39,370 bases of DNA from positions 1 to 39,370 of the forward strand of contig CALWGV010000014.1 in the NCBI GenBank assembly GCA_944380185.1, in the 5' to 3' direction. The notes below the pieces were generated by a model. The model worked only from the letters and a program-made list of their open reading frames with translations, had not been told where the DNA came from and ran no database searches. The stretch comes from an uncultured Lachnospiraceae bacterium. GTDB lineage: Bacteria > Bacillota > Clostridia > Lachnospirales > Lachnospiraceae. Positions 1-7,133 of the stretch are shown piece by piece (the stretch's first letter is position 1; each line of letters begins with the position of its first letter). A program made the translations under genes and the position numbers.

Positions 1-134
1 GTATCGTGGCCGTCCAGAGGGGCCGAGATCAGCCTGTCCATCTGCCGGATCTGATACATGTTCAAAAATAAGAACACGGCCAGGAAAAGCCAGAGAAGCT
101 TTACCTTCATCAGCTTCTTAAATTCCCATATCAT
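1..134 (-). CDS. N-terminal fragment of a membrane protein, probably the ABC permease of this locus
   Basis: The gene runs off the left edge; only the first 44 codons are visible. It starts with ATG at 132-134, six bases after a GGAGG, and overlaps the end of the preceding lipoprotein gene by 17 bases, so the two are probably translationally coupled. The visible protein begins MIWEFKKLMKVK and then has a hydrophobic segment (about residues 13-27, rich in L, F, V and W). A short charged N-terminus followed by one membrane helix and an extracytoplasmic stretch is typical of ABC-2 type permeases. The upstream ABC ATPase and lipoprotein make a permease the most likely identity. The family cannot be confirmed from this fragment. 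Confidence 0.6.
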   Translation of the reverse strand, partial: MIWEFKKLMKVKLLWLFLAVFLFLNMYQIRQMDRLISAPLDGHD

Positions 135-2226
135 GCAAGCCCTCCACCGGTTTTCTGACCGTGCCGTATGAAGCGCCGTGGCAGCCCTCTGCGTGCGCCA
201 CGGTGATGGGCCGCACACTTTCGATCAGCGGGCCGTAGGCAGAGTCTTGATTGGTGAGAGGAACCAGGATCACATCCATCGCATTGCGCTCGGCCCAGCG
301 GGTCATCTCCTCTGTCAATTCCACTCCCACGACCGTCCGCCCTCCCTCTCCCACGAGGACATCCGCATAGTATGCGCCGTCAAAGGCTGGCACAGGGGCT
401 CCATTGACCCATAGGCTCATGCGGTACTGCTCCTGCGCCACGCCCCGGCAGGTAAGGGCAATCTCAAATTCTGCCCTTCCATCGGCCATCTTCAGATAAT
501 CCACCGATTGACCGCCCTGGAGATAGGACGCATGGATTCCATTGCTTTCCTCGATATATTCCTCCGGCTTCTCTGCCTCCATCATCTCCAGCTGCACTGC
601 TTCCACCGGATATTCAATTCGATAAGGCAGATTCGGCAAAGTACGGTGGTTGTTTCCATAACCATGCGTATTCGTGTCCGGCACATAGGATGGATTCAGC
701 ATCCCGGCAAAGCTGAGATAGTGCTCCTCCCCGGCCCATCCGAACTCCGGCGTCAGATACACATCCACATATGTTATGCCAATCCCGGTCAGGTCGCAGG
801 TCACCATATACGTCTCTTCCCCGTCCTTCAGATGGCAGCGCTGGGCAACCCCATCCACGAAGACAAGCAGGCCAACCTGGCAGTCTCCGCCCTGATTATC
901 CAACAAGAACCGAAGCCTTAATTCGCCCCCTTGGTAATCTATCGTCTGTTCTGCCCGGCTGACGCCGTTCCCGTCCACCAGGCCCAGGCCATAAGCCGCC
1001 GTGACCTCCTGCCCTTCTTCCTCCATCGCTTCGAGATCAAAGGGATTTTCCTGCCCTTCATCCAGACGCAGGCAGTCGAAAATCCAGTTCCAGCCCTCCG
1101 CATCCTCGTCCCACCGGGCATAAGTCAGGAAGGCATACTGACCGGTAAAAGCCGCCTGCTGTACATAATAGGGAAGAGAGTATACCTGTCTGCGCTCCCC
1201 CGTCTCCCATTCATACTGGCTGATCTGCGTACTCGTATCCATGTCATCGGTCACAATGCTGTAGAAATATCGCTTCTCTGTTCCGGGAATGACCCACTGG
1301 CTGTCTTCCGGCCGCTCCAGCTCCAGGACACGCGCCTCCTCCTGATCATCATGGAAAACGGCTATCTCCCCGCTTGCCTTCTCCCCATAACCGGCCAGGC
1401 CGTCATAAAACAGACAGCCTTCCGGCAAAACCTGAAGCTCTCCTCTTTCCCCCTGTACGACCATCGTTTCCCCGGATTCCGTCTCCACATAGCCATAACA
1501 GGGATAACTCTCCTGCTCCCCCTGGACGAAATAATAGCCGGTAAAGTAGATTCGCCCTCCGTCCCGGCTGGCGCCCAGTCCATAAAAGCCGTTCAGATAA
1601 CCGGTATTGTGCTCAGGACTGCCCAGCCGCAAAATCTCCCTTTGCTCCCCCGTGTCCCGATCCAGCACACACAGCACCGTCTCCTGGCCTTCTTCCTCTA
1701 TCATGCTGAAATAGATGAGATTCCCATCCGGGTAAACACAGTAGGAAAATATTTCTTCTCCTGTTACGGCAAGCTCTTCGTCTACTTCTATTGTTTCCGC
1801 CGACGTTGCCTCTTCCCGGATTATATGCACATCCATGCGATCGCAGATGGCAAAGCCGTCGGAAAACACCTGCACCCTCGCTTCGTCGGAGGTGTTCAGT
1901 TCCAGCAGGTGCAGAAGCTCGCCCGTATCGGAATCAAGGATGAGCCATTTATCTTCTGTCGTATTCCAGGCCAGTATCCGCTCATCCGATATGGCAAAGA
2001 CCGCCGCGATGGTATATTCCTCGTTTATCTTTCTCAGGGCAGCAGACAGATCATCCGCCGATATTTCCCCCTGGTCTGCCTCTCCTGATCCCGCCGACGA
2101 ATCGCTCCAGGTCACCGGCTCCTGCCCGTTTTCATCGCCGCCCTGCGGGCCGGTTCTCATGCATCCGGCTAAGAGCGTTATAGTCATCAGCAGTAAGGCA
2201 AGCCTCCGAATCATCTTTTTTACCAT
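118..2226 (-). CDS. Large lipoprotein of unknown function, linked to an ABC transporter
   Basis: This encodes 702 residues. The N-terminus has basic residues, a hydrophobic stretch and a lipobox LLAGC with Cys22 as the predicted lipidation site, followed by a Gly/Glu/Asp-rich linker. The next ~350 residues contain short hydrophobic strands and repeated phrases such as DSDTGELL and DRDTGEQ, as seen in beta-propeller-like sensors. The C-terminal half is strand-rich with no motif I recognise. The start has GGAGG eight bases upstream. The gene lies 51 bases after the ABC ATPase gene and overlaps the next membrane-protein gene, so an operon is likely. The protein probably sits on the outer face of the membrane beside the transporter. 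I do not recognise the family; the propeller suggestion is an inference from strand periodicity. Confidence 0.8.
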   Translation of the reverse strand: MVKKMIRRLALLLMTITLLAGCMRTGPQGGDENGQEPVTWSDSSAGSGEADQGEISADDLSAALRKINEEYTIAAVFAISDERILAWNTTEDKWLILDSDTGELLHLLELNTSDEARVQVFSDGFAICDRMDVHIIREEATSAETIEVDEELAVTGEEIFSYCVYPDGNLIYFSMIEEEGQETVLCVLDRDTGEQREILRLGSPEHNTGYLNGFYGLGASRDGGRIYFTGYYFVQGEQESYPCYGYVETESGETMVVQGERGELQVLPEGCLFYDGLAGYGEKASGEIAVFHDDQEEARVLELERPEDSQWVIPGTEKRYFYSIVTDDMDTSTQISQYEWETGERRQVYSLPYYVQQAAFTGQYAFLTYARWDEDAEGWNWIFDCLRLDEGQENPFDLEAMEEEGQEVTAAYGLGLVDGNGVSRAEQTIDYQGGELRLRFLLDNQGGDCQVGLLVFVDGVAQRCHLKDGEETYMVTCDLTGIGITYVDVYLTPEFGWAGEEHYLSFAGMLNPSYVPDTNTHGYGNNHRTLPNLPYRIEYPVEAVQLEMMEAEKPEEYIEESNGIHASYLQGGQSVDYLKMADGRAEFEIALTCRGVAQEQYRMSLWVNGAPVPAFDGAYYADVLVGEGGRTVVGVELTEEMTRWAERNAMDVILVPLTNQDSAYGPLIESVRPITVAHAEGCHGASYGTVRKPVEGLHDMGI

Positions 2227-2277
2227 GGGCCGTTCCTCCCGATCCCTGAAAAACTGGCATTAGAAACTAAAATCCAC

Positions 2278-2994
2278 CTATTTCCCGGCAATCACATCAA
2301 TAAATGCAGCCTCCAAATTTTCTCCGCGGAAATGTTCTATGCTGTCAAAAGCCAGCACCTTCCCCCGATGCAGCATAATAACCTGATCGGCCAGCTCCTC
2401 AATATCCTGTGTGATATGGGTAGCCAGCAAAATCATCTTTCCCTCCGCCAACTCCCGCAGCAATTCACGAAAACACATTCTCTCATAGGGATCTAGGCCT
2501 GCCGTCGGCTCGTCCAAAATCAGGATGCGCGGTTCATTCAGTATTGCCTGCGCAATTCCCATCCTCTGGCGCATTCCTCCCGAAAGAGCTCCTATTTTTT
2601 TCTTTCTTTCATCCAGTAAATTTACCTGTATTAGTACCTGCTCTGCTCGTCTTTTTTGGAGTGCACTCGGGATTTCTTTCATCGCGCACATAAACAAAAG
2701 GAATTCTTCTACCGAAAAATCTTTATAATAGGTGCAGGACTGCGGCATATATCCCAGGGCATGATTATATGCTTTTCGATTTTTGCGGATATCTCGCCCT
2801 TCAAAGAATACCTGCCCCTCATCCGGCTCCAGAATTCCCGCCAAAACATGAAGCAGCGTTGTCTTCCCCGCTCCGTTTTCTCCGATCAAACCGTAAATCC
2901 CCTGTCCCATGACAAGCGATACCTGGTCAAGGGCCTTTTTATTTCCATATTTTTTCGTTATTTCCCTGATTTCAATCAAATTTTCTTTCCCCAT
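2278..2994 (-). CDS. ABC transporter ATP-binding protein
   Basis: A 238-residue single nucleotide-binding domain of the ABC-2/drug-export (CcmA-like) type. It shows a Walker A GENGAGKTT, a Q-loop region (YMPQS), the signature LSGGMRQR, a Walker B ILILDEP with the catalytic Glu, and the switch His in LLATHI. The protein has no membrane segments, so it needs a separate permease; the partial gene at the left edge is the obvious candidate. The gene follows a degenerate small ORF and precedes the lipoprotein gene on the same strand. In many Clostridia this arrangement behind a LytTR regulator exports lantibiotics, bacteriocins or antimicrobial peptides or gives resistance to them. The substrate here is not indicated. 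This gene and the regulator look more AT-rich than the flanking genes. Confidence 0.93.
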   Translation of the reverse strand: MGKENLIEIREITKKYGNKKALDQVSLVMGQGIYGLIGENGAGKTTLLHVLAGILEPDEGQVFFEGRDIRKNRKAYNHALGYMPQSCTYYKDFSVEEFLLFMCAMKEIPSALQKRRAEQVLIQVNLLDERKKKIGALSGGMRQRMGIAQAILNEPRILILDEPTAGLDPYERMCFRELLRELAEGKMILLATHITQDIEELADQVIMLHRGKVLAFDSIEHFRGENLEAAFIDVIAGK

Positions 2995-3047
2995 ACAACG
3001 CTCTTATCTATTTTACCGCTCTATGCCTTGGCCCTGTCCCGAATCAC

Positions 3048-3310
3048 TCACCATTGCGCATTTCTGACACCTCGGTCCCCATCCGCCATACCCCTGTCTC
3101 CGGTTGGCGTTCCCAGCACCACATAGAAGGAAAGCCGCGGCAAATCCACTCCCGCTGCCTCTTCCATAGTCTGATAATCCCAGGCCAAGGATATGGCAAT
3201 CTCAGGGGAAGAATCTTCCGAGAAGATACTCGAAGCAAAATAAACCGTCAGATCACCGCCAAAAGGACAGCGCATACCGTAATTGACAGCAGCTTTACCT
3301 TTTTCATCAT
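3048..3310 (-). pseudogene. Small membrane-anchored ORF broken by a single-base frameshift
   Basis: A good ribosome binding site (GGAGGAGG) precedes two ATG codons at 3308-3310 and 3305-3307. They open a 20-codon frame, MMKKVKLLSITVCAVLLAVI, that looks like a signal anchor and stops at TGA 3248-3250. One frame over, the sequence continues without interruption to a stop at 3048-3050 as TVYFASSIFSEDSSPEIAIS and about 50 more plausible residues. Restoring one base near 3250 would give one ~87-residue protein with an N-terminal membrane helix. Either the gene is recently broken, the base is a sequencing error, or the site is a programmed shift. No slippery heptamer is obvious at the junction. The position just upstream of the ABC ATPase suggests it once belonged to the same operon. 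I do not recognise the protein. Confidence 0.5.
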
Positions 3311-3472
3311 CCCATTTTCCTCCTCCTGTCCGTCTTAAACTGAAAATGTTAAAGACACCTGCATATAAGTGCGTACAATTTGCTTTACTGCATACATATG
3401 CATCAGCCTTCGTACTCTCCGTTATTTAGCTCTTCCTTAATACCGGCAGTAATCAGAACCTAAAAATATTCC
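3311..3472 (-). promoter_or_regulatory. AT-rich intergenic region upstream of the ABC/lipoprotein genes
   Basis: This 162-base gap separates the response regulator gene from the broken ORF and ABC genes. It contains a perfect inverted repeat TGCATA/TATGCA (3389-3394 and 3397-3402) and an imperfect one, TCTTAAAC/GTTAAAGA, just upstream of the ribosome binding site. A TTGTAC element is present but no convincing -10 is correctly spaced from it. It probably contains an internal promoter or operator for the transporter genes. That is inference from position only. Confidence 0.3.
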
Positions 3473-4228
3473 TCATTGCTTCTTCCAATATTCCGCCAGA
3501 GCATTCTTTACCTGAGAACCCATGCGCTGGCTAATTTCACAGACATATTCTTGTCCGCCGGCCCTGAGAACCACCTCCTGCCTCTTTTGGCTATATACAT
3601 AGGACATGTTTACGATACATCCCTTGTTGACGTAAATAAAACATTCGGATGGAAGTCGGCTGTATATCTGCTCCAATGTTTTGCGCTCCCTGAATTCCAG
3701 GAATCCCGTTTGGCCCTGACCGTCCGGCGCGCAGTGAAATACGATATATTTCTTTTCCTTTGTTATCCATACAATTTTGCTTATCTGAATGCATTGGGCA
3801 GAATTGTAGTTCTGAATGATATAGCTGTCCTCTGTTTGCCCTTCCTCTTCGGCCTGTGCATCGCTCCAGATCATTTCCAAAACTTCCGGAATTTCAGTCT
3901 GACAATCGCTTTTCAAAATGAAATAATAGGCATGAACCCTGTAGCCATCCATCATATACCGGGGAAAAGAGGTGACCAGGACAATCCTGGCATCTTTCTG
4001 AAATCCCCGTATTCGCCTTGCAAGTTCCAATCCGTCCAGCTCAGTCATTTCGACATCCAGAAAATACACATCATATCGCTTTTCCTCCGCCAATACCGCC
4101 AGCAGGGCTTTCCCCGATGTGTACCCGGACATTTCGACCGGTGCATTTTTTGCCGAGAAGAATTCCTTCACTCTTCTCTCTATTTCATCTAAGCATCTGT
4201 CTTCATCATCTACAATCGCTATTTTCAT
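3473..4228 (-). CDS. LytTR-family response regulator
   Basis: A 251-residue two-domain regulator. The N-terminal receiver domain (about 1-118) has the acidic pair in IVDDED, the phospho-acceptor Asp58 in YFLDVEM, Thr86/Ser87 in LVTSF and Lys106 in ILKSD. The C-terminal ~110 residues match the LytTR DNA-binding domain, including the phrases YIVF, FLEFRERKTLEQI and FIYVNKGCIVN. Members of this family (AgrA, ComE, VirR) bind paired direct repeats and usually control peptide signalling, bacteriocin or export genes. No histidine kinase gene is visible in the window; it could lie beyond the left edge. The start follows AGGGG by only a few bases. The promoter and direct repeats upstream suggest autoregulation. 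Confidence 0.93.
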   Translation of the reverse strand: MKIAIVDDEDRCLDEIERRVKEFFSAKNAPVEMSGYTSGKALLAVLAEEKRYDVYFLDVEMTELDGLELARRIRGFQKDARIVLVTSFPRYMMDGYRVHAYYFILKSDCQTEIPEVLEMIWSDAQAEEEGQTEDSYIIQNYNSAQCIQISKIVWITKEKKYIVFHCAPDGQGQTGFLEFRERKTLEQIYSRLPSECFIYVNKGCIVNMSYVYSQKRQEVVLRAGGQEYVCEISQRMGSQVKNALAEYWKKQ

Positions 4229-4279
4229 ATACCCCTATTTTTCTCGTCGCAGACCATCAAAAACACAATACCCCTCCAG

Positions 4280-4295
4280 GCCGCGCAGGCGCGGC
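4280..4295 (-). repeat. Small GC-rich hairpin in the 5' leader of the response regulator gene
   Basis: A perfect 6-bp inverted repeat GCCGCG/CGCGGC with a 4-base loop lies in the ~80-base leader between the predicted start site and the regulator start codon. There is no U-tract, so it does not look like a terminator. It could stabilise the message or affect translation; its function is unknown. Confidence 0.5.
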
Positions 4296-4317
4296 AAATA
4301 TGCAGGGTTATGTCACT

Positions 4318-4346
4318 TTTATATCATTTTTCTTGGTCTATTGCAA
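4318..4346 (-). promoter_or_regulatory. Sigma-A-type promoter of the response regulator gene
   Basis: On the minus strand there is a -35 TTGCAA (4341-4346), a 17-base spacer and a -10 TATAAA (4318-4323). Spacing and hexamers are close to the vegetative consensus. The predicted start lies near 4311, about 80 bases before the start codon. A pair of direct repeats sits immediately upstream of the -35. Confidence 0.7.
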
Positions 4347-4351
4347 TGTCA

Positions 4352-4379
4352 TGACCTCAAACGATCAAATTTTGACCTC
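4352..4379 (-). repeat. Paired direct repeats 21 bp apart, candidate LytTR operator
   Basis: Written on the plus strand, TGACCTCAAA begins at 4352 and TGACCTCCAA begins at 4373. The two copies share nine of ten bases and are exactly 21 bp apart, two helical turns. The nearer copy is five bases upstream of the -35 box. Known LytTR regulators such as AgrA and ComE bind two ~9-bp direct repeats separated by about 12 bp in this position. The gene driven by the promoter encodes a LytTR protein, so this is probably its own binding site. The assignment is inferred from geometry. Confidence 0.6.
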
Positions 4380-4422
4380 CAAAAACTTTGTTGCGGCATA
4401 TCATTAAAGAAATAGACTTATG

Positions 4423-4446
4423 AAAAATGGAGCCGTTATGGCTCCA
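4423..4446 (-). terminator. Rho-independent terminator after spoIVA
   Basis: On the minus strand a perfect 7-bp stem TGGAGCC/GGCTCCA (4440-4446 and 4428-4434) with a 5-base loop is followed directly by five T residues. It lies about 60 bases after the spoIVA stop and before the regulator promoter, separating the two units. Confidence 0.85.
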
Positions 4447-4505
4447 CTTTCACTCCCGCAGATGGCTTATGAATAAATTTTCGTGATAAACAGATGCGCA
4501 GATTC

Positions 4506-5978
4506 TCAGATAATGATGCAGATCATTCCTCCGTTGGAATCGTTGATAATTTTCTGCAGGGTGTCCTGCAGTTTCATCTGACAGTCCTCAGTCATCTGGT
4601 TGATTTTTGCCTGAATGCCGTCCTCGACGATCTGCTCCACCGACTTGCCGAAAATATTGGCGCTCCAGATCCCATCCTCCTCGTCCCTGCTCTCGTTGAT
4701 ATACTCGATCAGATCCTGGGCCTGCTTCTCCGAACCTACGATGGGCGCGATTTCTGTCTCAATCGTGGCCCGAATCAGGGAAATGGTCGGGGCCTGAGCA
4801 TGCATCTTGACGCCGTATTTGTTGCCGTGTTTAATGACGGAGGGCTCTTCCAGCGTAATTTCATCCCGCCTAGGCGTCACCACGCCATAACCCTTGTAGC
4901 GGACGGACTCCAGAGCGCTCTGCACCTGTTCGTACTCTGTCTTCAGATGGGAGAGCTGACCCAGAGTTTTCAGGAGATCGTACTCTCCGGTGATGGGCAT
5001 ACCGGTGTAGTCGCTGATCACTTCATAATAATAGGAAGGCTCCACGATCATCTCCAGACTGACCCTGCCCTCGGACAAGTCCACCGCTCCCATCCGTATC
5101 TCCTTCAGCTGCTCTGTGATCTGACCCGGCAGACTTCCCGCCACATCCTTGATCTTTACCGCTTTATCCAGGACGGCCCTGGCTGTCTGAATCAGCTGCT
5201 CCTTCAGCCAGTGATCGCCGGGCAGGATCTCCAGCCATTTGGGAATAGCAAAATCGATCTCCGTCACCGGAAACTCCTGAAGAACAGTGGACAGGATGCG
5301 GGTCACATCCTCCTTTTTCAGCTGCTCACAGTTGACCGGAAGGACACTGACACCGTAATCTGCGGCCATCTGCCTGGCCGTGGAGACGGCAGGCTCTGAG
5401 TAAGGCTTCTCACAGTTTAACAGTACCACAAAAGGCTTTCCCAGTTTTTTTAATTCGGCGATAGTCTTCTGCTCCGCCGGTATGTAGGCCTCCCTTGGTA
5501 TCTCGCCAAAGGACCCGTCTGCCGTCACCACCACGCCGATGGTAGAGTGGTCGGTAATCACTTTCTTCGTTCCGATCTCCGCTGCCTGGGTGAAAGGAAT
5601 TTCGTAGTCAAACCAGGGGGTTTTTACCAGACGCTCCTCATCGTTTTCGATATGGCCGGCGGCCCCCTCCACCATGTATCCGACACAGTCGATGAGCCTT
5701 ACCTTGGCCTCGATTCCGTCGTCCAGACGAACGGCGGCAGCCTCCTTGGGGATAAACTTGGGTTCGGTCGTCATGATGGTTTTGCCGGCAGCGCTCTGAG
5801 GAAGCTCATCTCTGGTGCGCTCCATGCTGTACACGTCTTCCATATTCGGCAATACCATCAGGTCGATAAATCTCTTGATAAAAGTGGACTTTCCCGTGCG
5901 CACGGGGCCCACCACTCCGATGTAGATTTCTCCTTTGCATCTGGACTGAATATCTTTGTATATATGATATGGCTCCAT
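4506..5978 (-). CDS. spoIVA: Stage IV sporulation protein A, spore coat morphogenetic ATPase
   Basis: 490 residues, almost the length of the Bacillus subtilis protein (492). SpoIVA is made in the mother cell, binds the outer forespore membrane, hydrolyses ATP and polymerises to form the basement layer of the coat. The P-loop is GPVRTGKS (about residues 24-31), following the family-typical start MEPYHIYKDIQ. The extreme C-terminus is hydrophobic (GGMICIII), as expected for the region that contacts the membrane anchor SpoVM. The start at 5976-5978 was chosen over a longer frame because AAGGGGG lies seven bases upstream and the homologous start is recovered. The upstream neighbour on the same strand is galE, 101 bases away. 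Expression is probably from the sigma-E-like promoter upstream. Confidence 0.97.
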   Translation of the reverse strand: MEPYHIYKDIQSRCKGEIYIGVVGPVRTGKSTFIKRFIDLMVLPNMEDVYSMERTRDELPQSAAGKTIMTTEPKFIPKEAAAVRLDDGIEAKVRLIDCVGYMVEGAAGHIENDEERLVKTPWFDYEIPFTQAAEIGTKKVITDHSTIGVVVTADGSFGEIPREAYIPAEQKTIAELKKLGKPFVVLLNCEKPYSEPAVSTARQMAADYGVSVLPVNCEQLKKEDVTRILSTVLQEFPVTEIDFAIPKWLEILPGDHWLKEQLIQTARAVLDKAVKIKDVAGSLPGQITEQLKEIRMGAVDLSEGRVSLEMIVEPSYYYEVISDYTGMPITGEYDLLKTLGQLSHLKTEYEQVQSALESVRYKGYGVVTPRRDEITLEEPSVIKHGNKYGVKMHAQAPTISLIRATIETEIAPIVGSEKQAQDLIEYINESRDEEDGIWSANIFGKSVEQIVEDGIQAKINQMTEDCQMKLQDTLQKIINDSNGGMICIII

Positions 5979-5982
5979 AGAA

Positions 5983-6025
5983 AGACCCCCTTGCCTATAC
6001 TGGTAAAATATATGCAAGGGGGTCT
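5983..6025 (-). repeat. Perfect 12-bp inverted repeat enclosing the spoIVA start site and covering its RBS
   Basis: AGACCCCCTTGC (minus strand, 6014-6025) pairs perfectly with GCAAGGGGGTCT (5983-5994) across a 19-base loop. The second arm contains the spoIVA ribosome binding site. The predicted sigma-E start site falls inside the loop, so a transcript from that promoter lacks the first arm, whereas read-through RNA from galE would contain both and could hide the RBS. There is no U-tract, so it is a poor intrinsic terminator. Confidence 0.7.
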
Positions 6026-6035
6026 GGCTTTATTC
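6007..6035 (-). promoter_or_regulatory. Sigma-E-like promoter of spoIVA
   Basis: On the minus strand GAATAAA (6029-6035) lies 14 bases before CATATATT (6007-6014). This fits the mother-cell sigma-E pattern (-35 near GNATATT, -10 near CATACANT, spacing about 14). The predicted start is near 6001, giving a leader of about 22 bases. Sigma-E control is expected for spoIVA from Bacillus. Confidence 0.6.
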
Positions 6036-6079
6036 TTTTCTGCGGCTTCAGCCGGCAGCTGTTTGGCCGCTCAGCTGTT

Positions 6080-7096
6080 TCAGCCGTTATAACCGTTAGG
6101 GTTATTCTTCTGCCATCTCCAGGAATCGGCGCACATCTCCTCGATTCCCCGCTCGGCCTTCCACCCCAGTTCCTTCTCCGCCTTGGCCGGGTCAGCGTAG
6201 CAGGTAGCGATATCACCGGGCCGTCTGGGCTTGATCACATAGGGGAGCGTTTTGCCGCAGGCCTTCTCATAGGCGTGCAGCACCTCCAGAACGCTGTAGC
6301 CGCGGCCGGTACCCAGATTGTAGATCTGCACACCGCCGGTCTTCTCCATCTTTTCGATGGCCTTTACATGGCCCTTGGCCAAATCCACCACATGAATATA
6401 ATCCCGCACGCCGGTTCCGTCGGGTGTATCGTAGTCATCGCCAAAGACATTGAGCCTCTCCAGCTTGCCCACCGCTACCTGAGCGATGTAGGGAACCAGA
6501 TTATTGGGAATCCCCTTGGGATCCTCGCCGATCCGTCCGCTCTCATGCGCGCCGATAGGATTGAAATAGCGAAGCAGTATCACCTTCCACTTCGGGTCTG
6601 CCACATTGAGATCGGTCAGGATCTGCTCCAGCATGCTCTTGGTCTGACCGTAGGGATTGGTAATCTTGCCCTTAGGGCACTCCTCGGTGATCGGCACGAA
6701 AGCAGGGTCGCCGTATACGGTGGCAGAGGAGCTGAAGACGATGTTCTTTACCCCGTGATTGCGCATCACATCACAGAGCACCAGGGTCCCCGTGATATTA
6801 TTGTAATAATATTCCAGAGGCTTTGCCACAGACTCGCCCACGGCCTTCAGCCCGGCGAAATGAATCACGGAATCGATATCCTCCCGGTCAAAAATCTCGT
6901 TCATCTTATCCCGGTTCAAAATATCGGCCTCATAAAAGGTCAGGGGCTTTCCCGTGATCTCCTCCACTCTCTTTACTGCCTCGCGGCTGGCATTGTACAG
7001 ATTGTCAACCACTACTACATCGTAGCCCGCGCTTAACAGCTCCACGCAGGTGTGACTTCCGATATATCCGGCTCCGCCGGTTACCAGTATGGACAT
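6080..7096 (-). CDS. galE: UDP-glucose 4-epimerase
   Basis: 338 residues, the same length as Escherichia coli GalE. It interconverts UDP-Glc and UDP-Gal with bound NAD; relatives also act on UDP-GlcNAc/UDP-GalNAc. The NAD-binding motif GGAGYIGS is at residues 7-14, the catalytic Ser lies in FSSSATVYG (about 122-129), and the Tyr/Lys pair is Y149-x3-K153 in YGQTK. The start MSILVTGG follows GGAGG at seven bases; a longer in-frame extension was discarded. It is the third gene after the nucleotidyltransferase and hexosamine kinase, 37 bases from the latter. This suggests it epimerises the UDP-HexNAc or UDP-hexose they make. Whether it accepts N-acetylated sugars cannot be judged from the sequence alone. 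Confidence 0.95.
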   Translation of the reverse strand: MSILVTGGAGYIGSHTCVELLSAGYDVVVVDNLYNASREAVKRVEEITGKPLTFYEADILNRDKMNEIFDREDIDSVIHFAGLKAVGESVAKPLEYYYNNITGTLVLCDVMRNHGVKNIVFSSSATVYGDPAFVPITEECPKGKITNPYGQTKSMLEQILTDLNVADPKWKVILLRYFNPIGAHESGRIGEDPKGIPNNLVPYIAQVAVGKLERLNVFGDDYDTPDGTGVRDYIHVVDLAKGHVKAIEKMEKTGGVQIYNLGTGRGYSVLEVLHAYEKACGKTLPYVIKPRRPGDIATCYADPAKAEKELGWKAERGIEEMCADSWRWQKNNPNGYNG

Positions 7097-7133
7097 AACA
7101 TTTCCTCCTGTCTCTTGCCAAAATAAGCTGCGG

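Noticed and set aside
3044-3238. 64-codon frame beginning MLRVSSRKILPLRL
   Set aside because: It has no ribosome binding site and reads as Trp/Arg-rich noise in a third frame of the broken ORF.
5983-6025. The spoIVA-upstream hairpin as a simple galE terminator
   Set aside because: No T-tract follows the stem on the minus strand, and its second arm contains the spoIVA ribosome binding site. It was kept as a repeat and possible translational control instead, although weak termination cannot be excluded.
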